A stretch of DNA of 64,000 bases from Anisodus tanguticus (lineage: Eukaryota > Streptophyta > Magnoliopsida > Solanales > Solanaceae). A program made the position numbers and the translations under genes. The notes under the pieces were generated by a model. The model did not search any database, had not been told where the DNA came from, and worked only from the letters and a program-made list of their open reading frames with translations. Positions 22,395 to 33,322 of this stretch are shown here, piece after piece (the stretch's first letter is position 1; every line of letters starts with the position of its first letter). The DNA lies in assembly GCA_034509755.1 (NCBI GenBank), contig CM067539.1, positions 25,506,501 to 25,570,500 on the forward strand. The letters are read 5' to 3'.

Positions 22395-25300
22395 GGTGAT
22401 TAAAAGTGAAATTAATCTTTTTGTTTGATTTTGTTTCTATTGTTAGGTAGTTGAGGAAGAAAATGGAGAAAAGGAGACGAAGACACAAGAAGAGAGAGAT
22501 GTGGAGAAAGGTGAAATGGATAGTCAACAAAGGGGATTTCATAGCCAACCGCCACCACCAGGATCAGGCAGTGAGAATTTTCATATGTCAAGAATGCAAA
22601 GATTGAGTGCTACAAATCCTCTAAGGCTTGTAATGAATGCCGGAACTAGAGTTGCTTCTCCTTCTCCTTATCACGCTCCGGCGCCTCCTCCTCCTCAACA
22701 TCAGCACCGTTCTTTTCCGACTCCTTTTCAGCACCGCCCTTCTCCACCTCCGGTGGTTCCACCGCCGGCTCAAAACCACCCTTCCCCGGCGCCTTCTCAG
22801 ACTCGCTCCACCCTTGCCACTACCCCTCAAGTATGTCTTTAAGTGTAATATGAGATATACGCCTTTTTATTTTTTTCCCTTTTACGGTGTTTGTTAAGTT
22901 GAAGTCTTTCGAAAATAACCCTTACCTCCAAATAAAGTTACACTCAGACTTGTGAGATTACAGTAGTTATATTATGATGTTGGTATTGTTGTTTGAGTGT
23001 GTTTGTTAAGAAGGAAATTTTTCAGAAAAAAAATATTTTTTGTGTTTGGTTGCTAAATAATGTAGTTCGTTAAAGGGAAAAACTTTGGTTCATTAAAGGG
23101 AAAACTTTGGGTAGAAGTCATTTTTTTCACAATTTTCTCATTTTTTAAATGCATATTATTATTTTAACCAACAGTTAGATATTTTTTTGTCCTTTAATTT
23201 TTTAACCCCTCCCTAGGAATTCCCCTCTGCTTCATTGGTGACTCCAGTTCACAATCTTCGGATTGAAAGTGGAGGGCGCTTACCATCTGAGCAACTCCTC
23301 TTGTCACAATTAGATATTATTATCTATCTTGTTAAATAAAAGTTCATAATACAATCCTTTTTCCTAATATAATTCCCTGTTTTTAATACATATAATTTCC
23401 AGAAGAGACTTTTCAATGTTCAAGCAAACACTACATGTAACATTTTTCAGGAAAGTGTGTTAAAAGATAAGCATTTTGCGCAAGATATGCTCAGAAAAAC
23501 GGCTTTGGTCACACCAAACACATTTGTGTCCTAACAAAATTTCATTTTTTTCCATTATTTGAGTAACAACAACATATTTGGTCCCGTGTAATTTCATAGG
23601 TGGGTCTGAGGATAATAGAGTGGACACATACCATTTTTCCATTATTTTGAGTAAAATCTGAAAATACTTGTTCTTGATTTTCCCTTCTTTTTTTTTGTTT
23701 GTTTGTCTGAGCAGCAACCTTCAGTAATAACACTGAACTCAAGATCGTACACGAACAAGTTTTCACTTTTTCTCTTCCTTGTACACATGATTGCGGCAAT
23801 TGGGCTAGTTTGTTTTCTTGTATTCAAAGGGGTACAAGGTCTACTAGAAGCAGGTGCAGCACAAAGAAAAGAAAAGAGACTATTAAAGTATTTTCTACCA
23901 CAAGTAGAAGCAGCTTCTCTACTTAGCATAACACTAGCATTTACATGGCAAAAGGCAATGAGATTATGGCCTACATTCATGGTACATTTCGTACTATGGG
24001 GTTCCTTTATTTTCACATTATCAGCTGGAATCCTATTAATTTGCTTCCAAAGACCTGCAACTGATGGTGTTGGAGTTGTGTTTATCATGTTTGCAATTGG
24101 CAATGGATTGTACTCATGTTGGGTGACACCAAGAATTAAGTTTTGTACAAAGATTTTAATCAAATCACTTGAACCTGTACCAAAATTCGGGGATTTGAAC
24201 CGGCCAACGTATGTAACACTTTTTGCCGGATTCTTATGGATGTCAATGTGGATTTTGGCTCTGATTGGAGCTATAAATTTCTATTTCCCACCATTGATTA
24301 TCATCTTATTGGTTTTGAGTATGGCTTGGGTTACTGAGGTGATGAGGAATGTTGTGAATTTGACAGTGAGCAGAGTTATTGCTTTGTATTATCTTAGAGG
24401 GATGCAATCTAGTACACAGTTTTGTTTTCAGAGGGCATTGTCTGTGAATCTTGGAAGTGCTTGTTTTGGTTCTTTGTTTGTTCCTGCAATTGAAGCTCTT
24501 AGGATTGTGGCTCGTGGGTTGAATTTGCTTGAGGGTGAAGATGAGTTCATGTTTTGTTGTGCTCATTGTGGATTGAAAATCATGGATTCTATCTTCAAGC
24601 GTGGCAATGGCTGGGCATATGTTCAGGTACTTCCACACTAATTTTCAATTTTTCCCCCCAATTATGTCGTTTGAACTTGCTTGTGCGCATATCAAATATT
24701 TTATTGGGTTTCACTAGTACGAGTATCAAATTTCTCTATCTACTAAAACTTAAGCACATGAAAAGAAATCACCTGCCATTTTGTTGATTTTGTTGATCTC
24801 ACTGAGACTTGAACCATGGTCCTTCATAGTTTTCACTCACTCGATTATTCTACTTCCTTTCTTCTCTTCTTCTTTTTCAATCTTAGTTGAAAAAATGTTC
24901 TTATAAATATAATTGAATAACTTGTAAAAGAAATATTATTATTAGTATTATTGAACCTTTCTTATTTAAAATGAAAATTTCTTTTGCATATTAAGACTTG
25001 GATAAGTATGTTACAATACTATGTATCCAAAATTTGGAAGTAATAGGAGTTTTTTGGACTTAAAGGTGATACTATTATCTTTCATATAACCTGTAGCAAG
25101 AAAATGAATTGTGATTCTATCAAATAAATTTAGTATGGTCATTAAATCTACCTTTATAAAGAACAATATAACAGATCTGTTGAGTCTTTTAATTGTTTGG
25201 ATTTGCTATTTTGAGTTTGCAGTTTTCTGATTTTTTACGGAACATATATGTATTTTGCTTGGAGTTTATATGAATTTGTATTTGTATCATTTATATTAGT

Positions 25301-27194
25301 GAATATTAGTAATATAAATGATATTACTAATATATATAGTGTGTACAATGTGTAATCCTAATACAAAATGTATTCTATAATTATCATAATTATACAATAT
25401 TAATAATTACAAAATATATAGTAAATATTTTACTAATATTCACTAATAGTTTAGTTAGCAATGGCATGTTTTTTGGGTTGACTGGTATTTAGTGTAACAA
25501 CCCCTTAAAATGGACTTTTATGATGCTCTAGGTATATCTAAATGATAGAGTCTAAGATTAACATTCTGTGTTGACTGTTATCTATGGATTAATTTTCCTA
25601 AAAATTAATATCCTCATCTATATTTTTGTAGTAATTGTTTTGGGGGGTCATTTTCAATTTATAAATTAATACGGGCGTTTCCAACTTATTAATGTTTTTT
25701 ATTTAATACAAAGAGTTAGTAGTCATAATTCCCTCTGGCCTTGAATGCGGTGTGAGATTAGATGTCAATATTCCTTGAGATATGTTTTTCAATTATTTAG
25801 ACAACTATATAATTTTCTACAACTTCCACTTCACTAATTTTTCAACCATATTCAGTTGACGACTTCTTCTTAATACATAGGAGCTTGGTCAAATTGGACC
25901 CATCACATCAATAATTCAAATAATTAAGTTCTTTAATTAAAAGTAATGTTGAATAGTTTTACCTGGTGATGGTCAATATATGCTACCTTCTTTCTTTATT
26001 CATTTTATAGACCGATAATGTGAACGAATTCACACTTAAAGCATTTTGCAACATTGACTGTAGATTGCAACATATGGTAAAAGCTTTGTGAAGGCATCAC
26101 AAGACACATGGGAGCTATTTGAAAAGAGAGAAATGGAGACAATTGTAGACTCGGACATGACAAGTGCCATATGCTTCCTAACGGGAGTATGTAGCGGTTC
26201 GATTTGTGTTATTGTGGTTGGTGCTTGGACTTTCACTGTCTATCCCAATTTCACTGCCACATTGTCCCTCCTGTCAGCCTACATTGGTTACCTTCTGGTT
26301 AGTCATTCACTATTCCAAATTTAGTTTATAATTTCTTTTTATAGGGGAGTATGCATATCTATAATAGGAAAAGAAAGCATAAAGAATGAAAAACCGTTGG
26401 TAAGATCTGGGACAGATTTAATTAGGGCAGGTTTTGTGGGGATTCAAGTAAATCCTATTTTCGGCTCGATAAAAATGCTTCAATCCCAAGTGAGAGTGTC
26501 AGTTATATGAATTTCACTAACTACGCTCATCTCCGACTTATATTATACAGACAAAAAAAGAAAATTAGAAGTTTTATATGCTCTTAAAGTGTGCATTTAG
26601 GTCCAAATATGCCCTTAAAGTATGTGTTTAGGTCCAAGTATGCCCTTATTAGTCTTCTGTTAAGTTTTGTGAAATAAGGACATTTTTGGCTCAATTAAGT
26701 AACGATAAGGGTATTTTTGAACGAAACCATTAACAGAGGTTAAATTTGATAAATTTTGCATACTTTAATAGCATTTTTTACCCTTTTCTATATATATTTT
26801 TGACATAACTAAAAGATTCTTATAAAACATAGATCTAAAGTAAATATTAACATGGATAAAACATATTTTCAACTAATTGGTACCAATTATATAAATTATT
26901 TATCTTCCATTCTGCTCGATAACATGTGCAAATTTATGTCAAAACATCAAGTTTGGTACGTTTTTTTTTTCTTTTTGCTTAATTAGATGTTAATATTGGT
27001 TTTGGTGGCTGCAGACGAGGATTGCGATGGCTTTGCCTCACGCTTGTGTGAGTAGTTACTACGTTTGTTATGCTGAGAATCCTGATAACAGATTGTTCGA
27101 CAAGACAATTCCAGAACGACTAAATATGATGAAGTCCGATCGCGATGTGATTGTGCCAACGCCTAGATCTGTTCCTTCTCGATTTGCACGGTAG
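21864..27194 (+). CDS. Choline transporter-like (CTL/PNS1 family) membrane protein, five exons
   Basis: CDS is join(21864..21872, 22447..22830, 23715..24626, 26064..26297, 27015..27194), 1719 nt, 572 residues. All introns are GT-AG and every junction is phase 0. The first exon codes only Met-Gly-Gln. I chose it because ATGGGTCAA is followed by GTAAGG, and exon 2 is open from its acceptor (TTGTTAG|GTAGTTGAG) through a Glu-rich start. The alternative is Met at 22516. Residues ~4-131 are hydrophilic, Glu-rich then Pro/His/Ser-rich and probably cytosolic. From ~147 on there are about nine to ten hydrophobic segments (~147-169, 196-209, 220-242, 249-268, 296-318, 322-340, 373-396, 469-492, 500-530). 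The C-terminal half, including STQFCFQRALSVNLGSACFG, fits the plasma-membrane choline transporter family (Pfam Choline_transpo). The transported substrate in plants of this subgroup is not settled. The tail ends in a basic, Pro-containing segment. Confidence 0.88.
21979..22063 (+). mobile_element. SINE/LINE 3' tail remnant
   Basis: GAGCTGAGGGTGAGGTCCGC ... CCCAGACCTCATTTGGTGGG and ATATTGTTGTTGTTG resemble the 3' ends of Solanaceae RTE LINEs and their SINE partners. The 5' parts are not identifiable. Confidence 0.5.
22353..22395. repeat. (TTG)n microsatellite
   Basis: About 14 TTG units at the end of a second retroelement tail (GTACGCACTACCCTCTCTAG ... ) in intron 1. Confidence 0.9.
22831..23714 (+). 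other. Intron 2 of the CTL gene
   Basis: GTATGT ... GAGCAG. Contains a tRNA-derived SINE on the minus strand. The remainder is AT-rich. Confidence 0.8.
23185..23312 (-). mobile_element. tRNA-derived SINE
   Basis: On the minus strand, an A-box-like TGCTCAGATGGTAAG (complement about 23279-23293) is followed ~40 bases on by a diverged B-box (GTGAACTGGAGTCACC) and a short body. This is the layout of Solanaceae SolS-type SINEs rather than a tRNA gene: no acceptor stem can be formed. Confidence 0.65.
24627..26063 (+). other. Intron 3 of the CTL gene
   Basis: GTACTT ... GACTGTAG, 1.4 kb, AT-rich. Holds a 155-bp hairpin-forming element at 25294-25448. Confidence 0.8.
25294..25448. repeat. MITE-like inverted repeat
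   Basis: TATTAGTGAATATTAGTAA at 25294-25312 is the exact reverse complement of 25430-25448. The interior is AT-rich and non-coding. The size and structure suggest a small MITE; no family is assigned. Confidence 0.6.
26298..27014 (+). other. Intron 4 of the CTL gene
   Basis: GTTAGT ... TGGCTGCAG. Near 26580-26650 a short motif (CTTAAAGTGTGCATTTAGGT, then CTTAAAGTATGTGTTTAGGT) occurs twice in tandem, part of a dispersed non-coding repeat. Confidence 0.75.
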
Positions 27195-27879
27195 TTCATT
27201 TACCGTTCCATGCTGATCGATGTACATAAAATATTTTTTGAAGATAACCATTGTTAGATCAATTTAATTATTACAAGGACCAAATTGGCTCAAGATGTGA
27301 AATAACCATCACTAGTAGTATTTGATTTTTTTGAAAGAAGAAATGGAGAGGTGTCTTCTGGTCCTGTCTGTTGTATTTACATAATAATTGATAGATACTT
27401 TGGGATATTGTACTATTGTGGATGGTTAGTCCCCACCACTAATTTATCGTCAACATCTTAGTTAGGTAAGCCTAATGTTATTTAATAATTATTCGATTTT
27501 ATTCTTTACATAATCATGTAAAGTTGGAACTAATTGTCTTCATTTTTCTTTAAATTTAATCTTTTACTTTTTGTTCTGTTACTTGGTTGGTGGATCCATG
27601 TGGAGATGATATATAATCTACGGAAAATTACCTTGCATATTATTTTATTAAAGTACAAAAGTGTTAAGAAAAAAAGGTTTCAAATTTATTACTAGTACTT
27701 CTCTTTTTGTTGAATAAGCAAGTTTTTTATTTTCTAGAACAATAAATGCCATTCAACTAAATAATTCAGAATGTTTGTTTATTATCCCTAAATAAACTTG
27801 GCATGTGAAAAAACGTAAGTATTATATACAGTAGTGGTATTAGTTTATCTTAAGTTTCGATTTGCTGGAGTGTAGTAAT
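27195..27879. other. 3' flank of the CTL gene
   Basis: AT-rich, presumably the 3' UTR and spacer up to the copia LTR. No element recognised. Confidence 0.4.
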
Positions 27880-28068
27880 TGATAGAATATATGCAAATAT
27901 ATTTTTTGGTATAATTAGTAATTTTGTATATCTGTAATTATTGTAGCTATATTTTATATTAGTTAGGTGAATATTTAATTTCCGTAATTATAGTCTAGAA
28001 TTACTATTATATATCATTTATATAAATCATTTACATTAATGAAATCGGCAAGGGATCATTCCCTTTCA
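27880..28068 (+). repeat. 5' LTR of the inverted-core copia element
   Basis: TGATAGAATATATGC ... CCCTTTCA, directly followed by the primer-binding site TGGTATCAGCAG (28069-28080). Confidence 0.92.
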
Positions 28069-28187
28069 TGGTATCAGCAGTCTAGGGCAAAAACAATTTC
28101 CTTCTCCACTCACTTCAGCCGCCCTCACCCGTCGAACATCCCTTCATTTTTTTTTTGAAACTCTAATTCTTTTCTTGTTCCTCAATC

Positions 28188-28933
28188 ATGTCTAACACAA
28201 AGAATACCTTTCTTCATGCCCTCGCAGTCTCCAACATAAAGAACAACATCCCTATCGTCCTTGAAATGGAGAACGTCCAATACGCTACGTGGGCGAAACT
28301 TTTTAAAATTCATGCCAGGTCTCATAGAGTCCTCCATCACATTGTCAAACCGGAAAAAGTCAAGGAGAAGGTGTCTTCCATCGATGATGAAATAGAGTTG
28401 TGGGCAACTCTTGATGCTACGGTCCTCTAATAGATTTATTCCACCATCTCTTCGGACCTCTTACACACAATTATCGAACCCAACGCCACGACAATGGAAG
28501 CTTGGAATAGGTTGCGTGATATATTCCAAGATAACAAAATTCTCGTGTCGTAACCCTTGATCAAGAATTCTCTCACATAAATATGGAGGATTTTTCGAAT
28601 GCCTCAGCCTATTGCCAAAGGCTCAAGGAATTATCGGATCAACTCAAGAACGTCAGCGCGCCCGTCACAAATGATCGTCTCCTTCTTCAGATGGTTGCAG
28701 ACCTCTCCGAAGCGTATAATGGGGTTGGAACTCTTCTTCATCAAAGCAATCCTCTCCCACCGTTCTACCAAGCACGTTCCATGCTCACCTTAGAAGAAGC
28801 AGGGTTGGCTAAAAAGGCTGCAACCGGAGCCAATTCTGTCATGATGGTGGCCACGTCCCACGAAACCGATGACTCTCTTCATTCTCCGAATATTATGGTC
28901 AAAATCGTAACAACGGGGGTGGGAAAAAGGGTC
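28188..28933 (+). pseudogene. Copia gag, broken
   Basis: Opens MSNTKNTFLHALAVSNIKNN with the gag segment MENVQYATWAKLFKIHARS. A stop (28428-28430) and frame change follow. It continues as SAYCQRLKELSDQL, RLLLQMVADLSEAYN and FYQARSMLTLEEA to the Asn/Gly-rich stretch NYGQNRNNGGGKKGQ, which is cut off at the inversion junction at ~28933. The matching Gly-rich continuation is found on the minus strand at 30478. Confidence 0.85.
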
Positions 28934-30478
28934 AAAACCCCATAAATACATAAGTGGTAGAGCGGGCTTGAAGTTTGTTAATGGTGGTGGAGGGGAATAT
29001 GATAACATAAATATCCAAACATCCTAAGATGAGAATACAAAGGGTCTTTTTGATAAAGAATTTTGAGTGGGGATTGGTATGCTAATCCTTTGCTATGGAG
29101 TATGTTAAGAAGGTAAGTTGTCATTTGTAATGCATAATGCCAAAATGAATGTGGTAATGATGCATGGGCTAGTAATGTACGAATAATATTATTAATGGTG
29201 CAGATTTTTCTTTCGGCTTTCCCATTTTGTGATGACGTATGTGGAAATGAAAATCGAAAAGATATATCATTAACCTTACAAAATTTTCTAAATGGACCAT
29301 TATCAAATTTCCTTCCATTATCACATTGAATGTTCTTAATTTTCCGTTCAAATTGAGTACGGATGAATGCTCTAAATGATAGGAATGTGGAATAAACCTA
29401 AGACTTTTTAGATAACGAAAACATCCACAAAAAATAGAATAATCATCCAATAATAACACATAATAACGGTGGTTTGAAGAGCTCAAAATAGGAGATTTCC
29501 AAATATCTCTATGAATAATATCAAATGGCAACAAAGTACTAGAATTTGAGTCAACAAACGGCAATTTAACATATTTCCCAAGCGGACAAGAAGGACAAAC
29601 ATTGGTACTACGAGCACTATTACACTCAATAAATTTATTATTTTTAAGAGAGGAAAAAACAGACGCTCCCGGATGACCCAAACGTGCATGCCATAAGGAA
29701 GGTGCTAAAGCGGTAAACGTTGACGGTGTGGCTTGTTTAGTGGTGATTGTATAGAGCTCGCCCTGGCTATCACATCTCATTAGATGTATTCCCGTCCAGA
29801 AATCCTTCACAGAAAATCCAAAAGGGTCAAATTCAATAGAAATCGAGTTATCAGTTGTAAATTTCTGAATAGACACCAAATTTTTAATTAATAGAGGAAC
29901 ATGAAGGACATTTTTCAAGGCTAAATGTGGGTTCGGAAGAGACAAATTTTTGTGACCATAACCACGAATTGGAATTAAAGTACCATTACCAACAATTATG
30001 CCACGATTTTTGCTCAAATTGAAATAAGATGAGAGATTACCTGGCGCGGATGTCATATGAGAAGTAACACCGGTGTCCATGTACCCATTTGCATTCGGAG
30101 GATTTAACCCAAGTGTATGCATTGCCGCCTCGATATCCGTATGGGTAGGAGATACGAATGGGCCTGCAGCAGCGAAAGCCTATTGTGGCCGAGGCCCAAG
30201 CAGGCTATACTGTTGCCAGGCCGAGTGACTTCAAGGCCCAGGCCCATTCTAGGCTTGCTGCTGCTATTGTCGTCCACTGGGCCCGACCCAGTTTTGAGAT
30301 GGGTAAGGGTAAGACGACATGGGCCACTGTCCATTGGCCCAAGGCAGGCCCCATGACCACTACCCGCTGGCCCAGGCCTATTGCCAGGGGTGCTGTGGCC
30401 CGACCCCCTGCTGACCGCCACTGCCATCACGTTGTCGCCGCAGCTACCACCGCCAAGTCCGCCACCGCAGTGTTTTCC
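28934..30478 (-). pseudogene. Inverted copia segment: gag end, protease and integrase
   Basis: On the minus strand from 30478: a Gly/Cys-rich gag end, a Pro/Ser-rich linker, protease (GYMDTGVTSHMT, 30122 downwards), NVLHVPLLIKNLVS, the gag-pre-integrase box (LWHARLGHPGAS, CPSCPLGK), integrase start (LLPFDIIHRDIWKSPI, YYVLLLDDYS), and in broken frames a later integrase part (LPHSFWHYALQ, LHSKGLAYQSPL, LRMFGYLCYH, NKLQARSTTYVFMGF) ending at ~28934. The next copia residues (GYLSNHRGYKYFD) lie on the plus strand at 30481. The block is therefore a clean inversion of the middle of the element, about 1.54 kb. It carries stops and frameshifts. Confidence 0.9.
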
Positions 30479-32570
30479 ACGGTTACCTATCTAATCATCG
30501 TGGTTACAAATATTTTGATTTATCCTCTAATAAAATCATTATTAGTCGTGATGTCATTTTTTATGAAACCTAATTTCAGTATGCTAAGTTGCATAATTCC
30601 GCATCCAAGTGTTATGAATTTTTGAATGATGGGCTATCAACGTATGTGGTCCACCATTTGGTCCAGCCCACTCCTTGGAACTTGGACCAATAGGCACGGT
30701 CCAACCTAATTCCTGATGGCCCAACACTCATTTGTCTGAATTTTTTGCCAGCATGCCCAATTAGTCACAGTCATCAGCCTCTGCCAGCAGGCCCACTACT
30801 TGTTAGCCCAAACCATCCCGCCCCTCTCGGTCCAAATATTCTATCAGCTGGCCCACTGCCTGCTGACCCAACTAATTCCAGCCTTCTGTCAGCCCAATTC
30901 CTCCCAACCCGGATCGATACCGATATCACTACACAGACAGGTCCATCCCACTTATATTCCCAGTCAAGGGCCTGTTACTCGTAGCCAATGGGGTATTTTA
31001 GACCAAAATGACAATTTAATCTCAACTCTAATGACACTAAATCACCTCTACCACGTAACCCCGTGTATGCCCTTCGTGACCCGAATTGGAAAATTATCAT
31101 GGATGATGAATATAATGCTCTTATTGAAAATAATATGTGAGAGTTGGTGCCCTATCCACCTGGTGTTAATGTGATTCGTTCTATGTGGACTTTTACTCAT
31201 AAAGAAAAATCTGATGGTTGTTTTGAGAGGCATAAGGCCCGTCTTGTAAGTGATGGCAAAACTCAACAGGTTGGCGTGGATTGTGGAGAGACATTTAGTC
31301 TAGTGGTCAAACTGGCAACTATTCGCATTGTTCTCAGTCTAGCTCTATAAAAAACATGGCACATTCATCAACTGGACGTGAAAAATACGTTCTTACATGA
31401 CGAACTAAAGGAAATTATACACATGCATCAGCCCTTGAGTTTCAGAGACCCCGATCATTCTAACCATATGTGCTTGCTGAAGAAGTCCTTGTATGGGCTA
31501 AAACAGGTTCCTCGGGCCAAGTACAAAGGTTTGCAGATTATGTGTTTACTCTTGCGTTTTCTCACAACAGGTCTGATCATTCTCTATTCATCTACCGTCA
31601 GGGTGCTTCTATGGCGTACATTCTGTTATATGTGGATGATATTGTATTGATTGCTTCCTCTGATAAACTACGCAAGTCTATCGAATCCCTTCTCAGCTCC
31701 GAATTCGCTATAAAAGACTTGGGGACTTTGAGTTATTTTTTGGGTATAGTTGTCACTCGTCATGCAGGTGGTCTATTTCTATCTCAGAGGAAGTATGCAG
31801 CAGAGAATATTGAACGGGTTGGCATGTCATGCTGAAAGTCATCTCCTACTCCAGTTAACACTAAATCGAAGTAGAGTGCTACTTCTAGCACACCATACGA
31901 GGATCTCTCCCACTATCGTAGTCTTATGAGGGCTCTTCAATATCTCACGTTTATGAGGCCTGATATTACTTATGCAGTGCAGCATGTGTGTTTATTCATG
32001 CATGATATGAAGGAAGAACACATGCACGCTCTCAAACGCATTGTGTGTTACATTCAGGGTACTACTGATTATGGTTTACACTTATATCCATCATCGGTAT
32101 CTACTCTTATGTCTTATACAGATGCTGATTGGGGTGGATGTCCAGATACCAGACGTTCGACATCTGGTTATTGTATGTTTCTTGGTGATAACTTGGTCTC
32201 TTGGTCGGCTAAGCGTCATGCTACTTTGTCGCGCTCCAGCGCGGAGACCGAATATTGAGGGGTAGCCAATGTGGTGTCTGAGTCCTATTGGTTGCGTAAC
32301 CTCCTCTTAAAGCTTCATTTTTCTATTCGCAAAGCTATCTTGGTCTACTGCGATAATGTTAGTGCAATATATCTCTCGGGGAATCCTGTCCAACATCAGC
32401 GCACTAACACATATCGAGATGGATATTCACTTTATTCGTGATAAGGTAGCTCGTGGATAAGTATGTGTCTTGCATGTCCCCTCACGTTATCAAATTGCTG
32501 ACATATTTACTAAGAGTTTTCCCTTAGTTCTGTTTGAAAATTTTAGGGACAGTCTCAGCATACGACGACC
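30479..32570 (+). pseudogene. Copia integrase tail, RT and RNase H, broken
   Basis: Starts NHRGYKYFDLSSNKIIISRD at the right inversion junction, then a Pro-rich hinge (~30660-30990). RT follows: MWTFTHKEKSDG, RHKARLVSDGK, motif A QLDVKNTFLHDEL (catalytic Asp kept), KKSLYGLKQ, motif C YVDDIVLIASS near 31630. RNase H follows with DADWGGCPDTRRSTSGY, SRSSAETEY and YCDNVSAIYLS, ending near 32570. Stops at 31138, 31348 and 32256 and multiple frameshifts show it is dead. Confidence 0.88.
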
Positions 32571-32591
32571 GCCCGCTACGACTGCGGGGTG

Positions 32592-32781
32592 TGATAGAAT
32601 ATATGCAAATATATTCTTTTGGTATAATTAGTGATTTTATATATCTGTAATTATTGTAGCAATATTTTATATTAGTTAAGTGAATATTTAATTTCCATAA
32701 TTATAGCTTAAAATTACTATTGTATATCATGTATATAAATCATTTATATTAATGAAATCAGCAAATGATTATTCTCTTTCA
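32592..32781 (+). repeat. 3' LTR of the inverted-core copia element
   Basis: TGATAGAATATATGC ... CTCTTTCA, preceded by a weak G-rich polypurine tract. It differs from the 5' LTR by about a dozen substitutions, so the insertion is not recent. Confidence 0.92.
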
Positions 32782-33322
32782 ATAATAAAAGAGATTCGTT
32801 AATTAAAAAAATAAAATATATTTTTTTGGTAGAATAAATTGGATATTGCATTAACCAAAATAGAACAATCTCTTTTTGGGCATTGACAATGCACGTCAGC
32901 AGTCCACCATACATACCAGATTTCAAGACATGGCACGTGAGACATGCAATATAATGCACATGCACAATTACTTTCCCCACTTTTAAAGTTTTAATTTGTA
33001 ACTTCTTTTCCCCATTATTTCTAATTTTATATCTCTGTTCAATTCTTTAATTTTGAAACTTGGATAACGATTGCCTAAATCCTCAAAATGCACTTAATAA
33101 AGGGGGTGTCAAGTGTGAGCTTTGAACTCTATTAGTACTTGAATATTTTGATCTTCTATTTGAAATTTAAGAATCTTGGAGAAGATTGGTGAGAAGTACG
33201 AGAAGTTTTGATTGCTTACAAATTAATTTTAAAAGTTCTCATTTTGTTAGATCACACGTTGTGAAATTTCACTGAATATGTTATCGTTGTTGTTGTATTT
33301 TGTTAGACCATTAAGCCACGAG
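32782..33322. other. Intergenic DNA
   Basis: AT-rich. A short retroelement tail (GTTGTGAAATTTCACTGAAT then CGTTGTTGTTGT) sits at 33254-33298. Nothing else recognised. Confidence 0.45.

Larger units (their letters stand above)
21873..22446 (+). other. Intron 1 of the CTL gene
   Basis: GTAAGG ... TTGTTAG. It holds two degenerate SINE/LINE-like tails that end in TTG repeats (to ~22063 and ~22395). Confidence 0.7.
27880..32781 (+). mobile_element. Copia element with both LTRs and an inverted internal segment
   Basis: Two direct LTRs of 189 and 190 bp bound the element. The flanks are GTAAT (27875-27879) and ATAAT (32782-32786), a 4-of-5 target duplication. Gag and RT-RNase H are on the plus strand, but the protease-integrase block between them is on the minus strand. 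Confidence 0.9.

Noticed and set aside
22501..22515. Start of the CTL protein at a GTG (22501)
   Set aside because: A GTG start is not expected in a plant nuclear gene. The frame is open back to a splice acceptor at 22446 and connects to a plausible ATG exon at 21864.
23280..23300. A tRNA gene in CTL intron 2
   Set aside because: Only the A-box and a weak B-box are tRNA-like; no acceptor or anticodon stem pairs, and a SINE body follows.
30117..30625. Plus-strand frames of 79 and 155 codons
   Set aside because: They are antisense to the inverted copia linker and protease region or cross the inversion junction, and have no domain.
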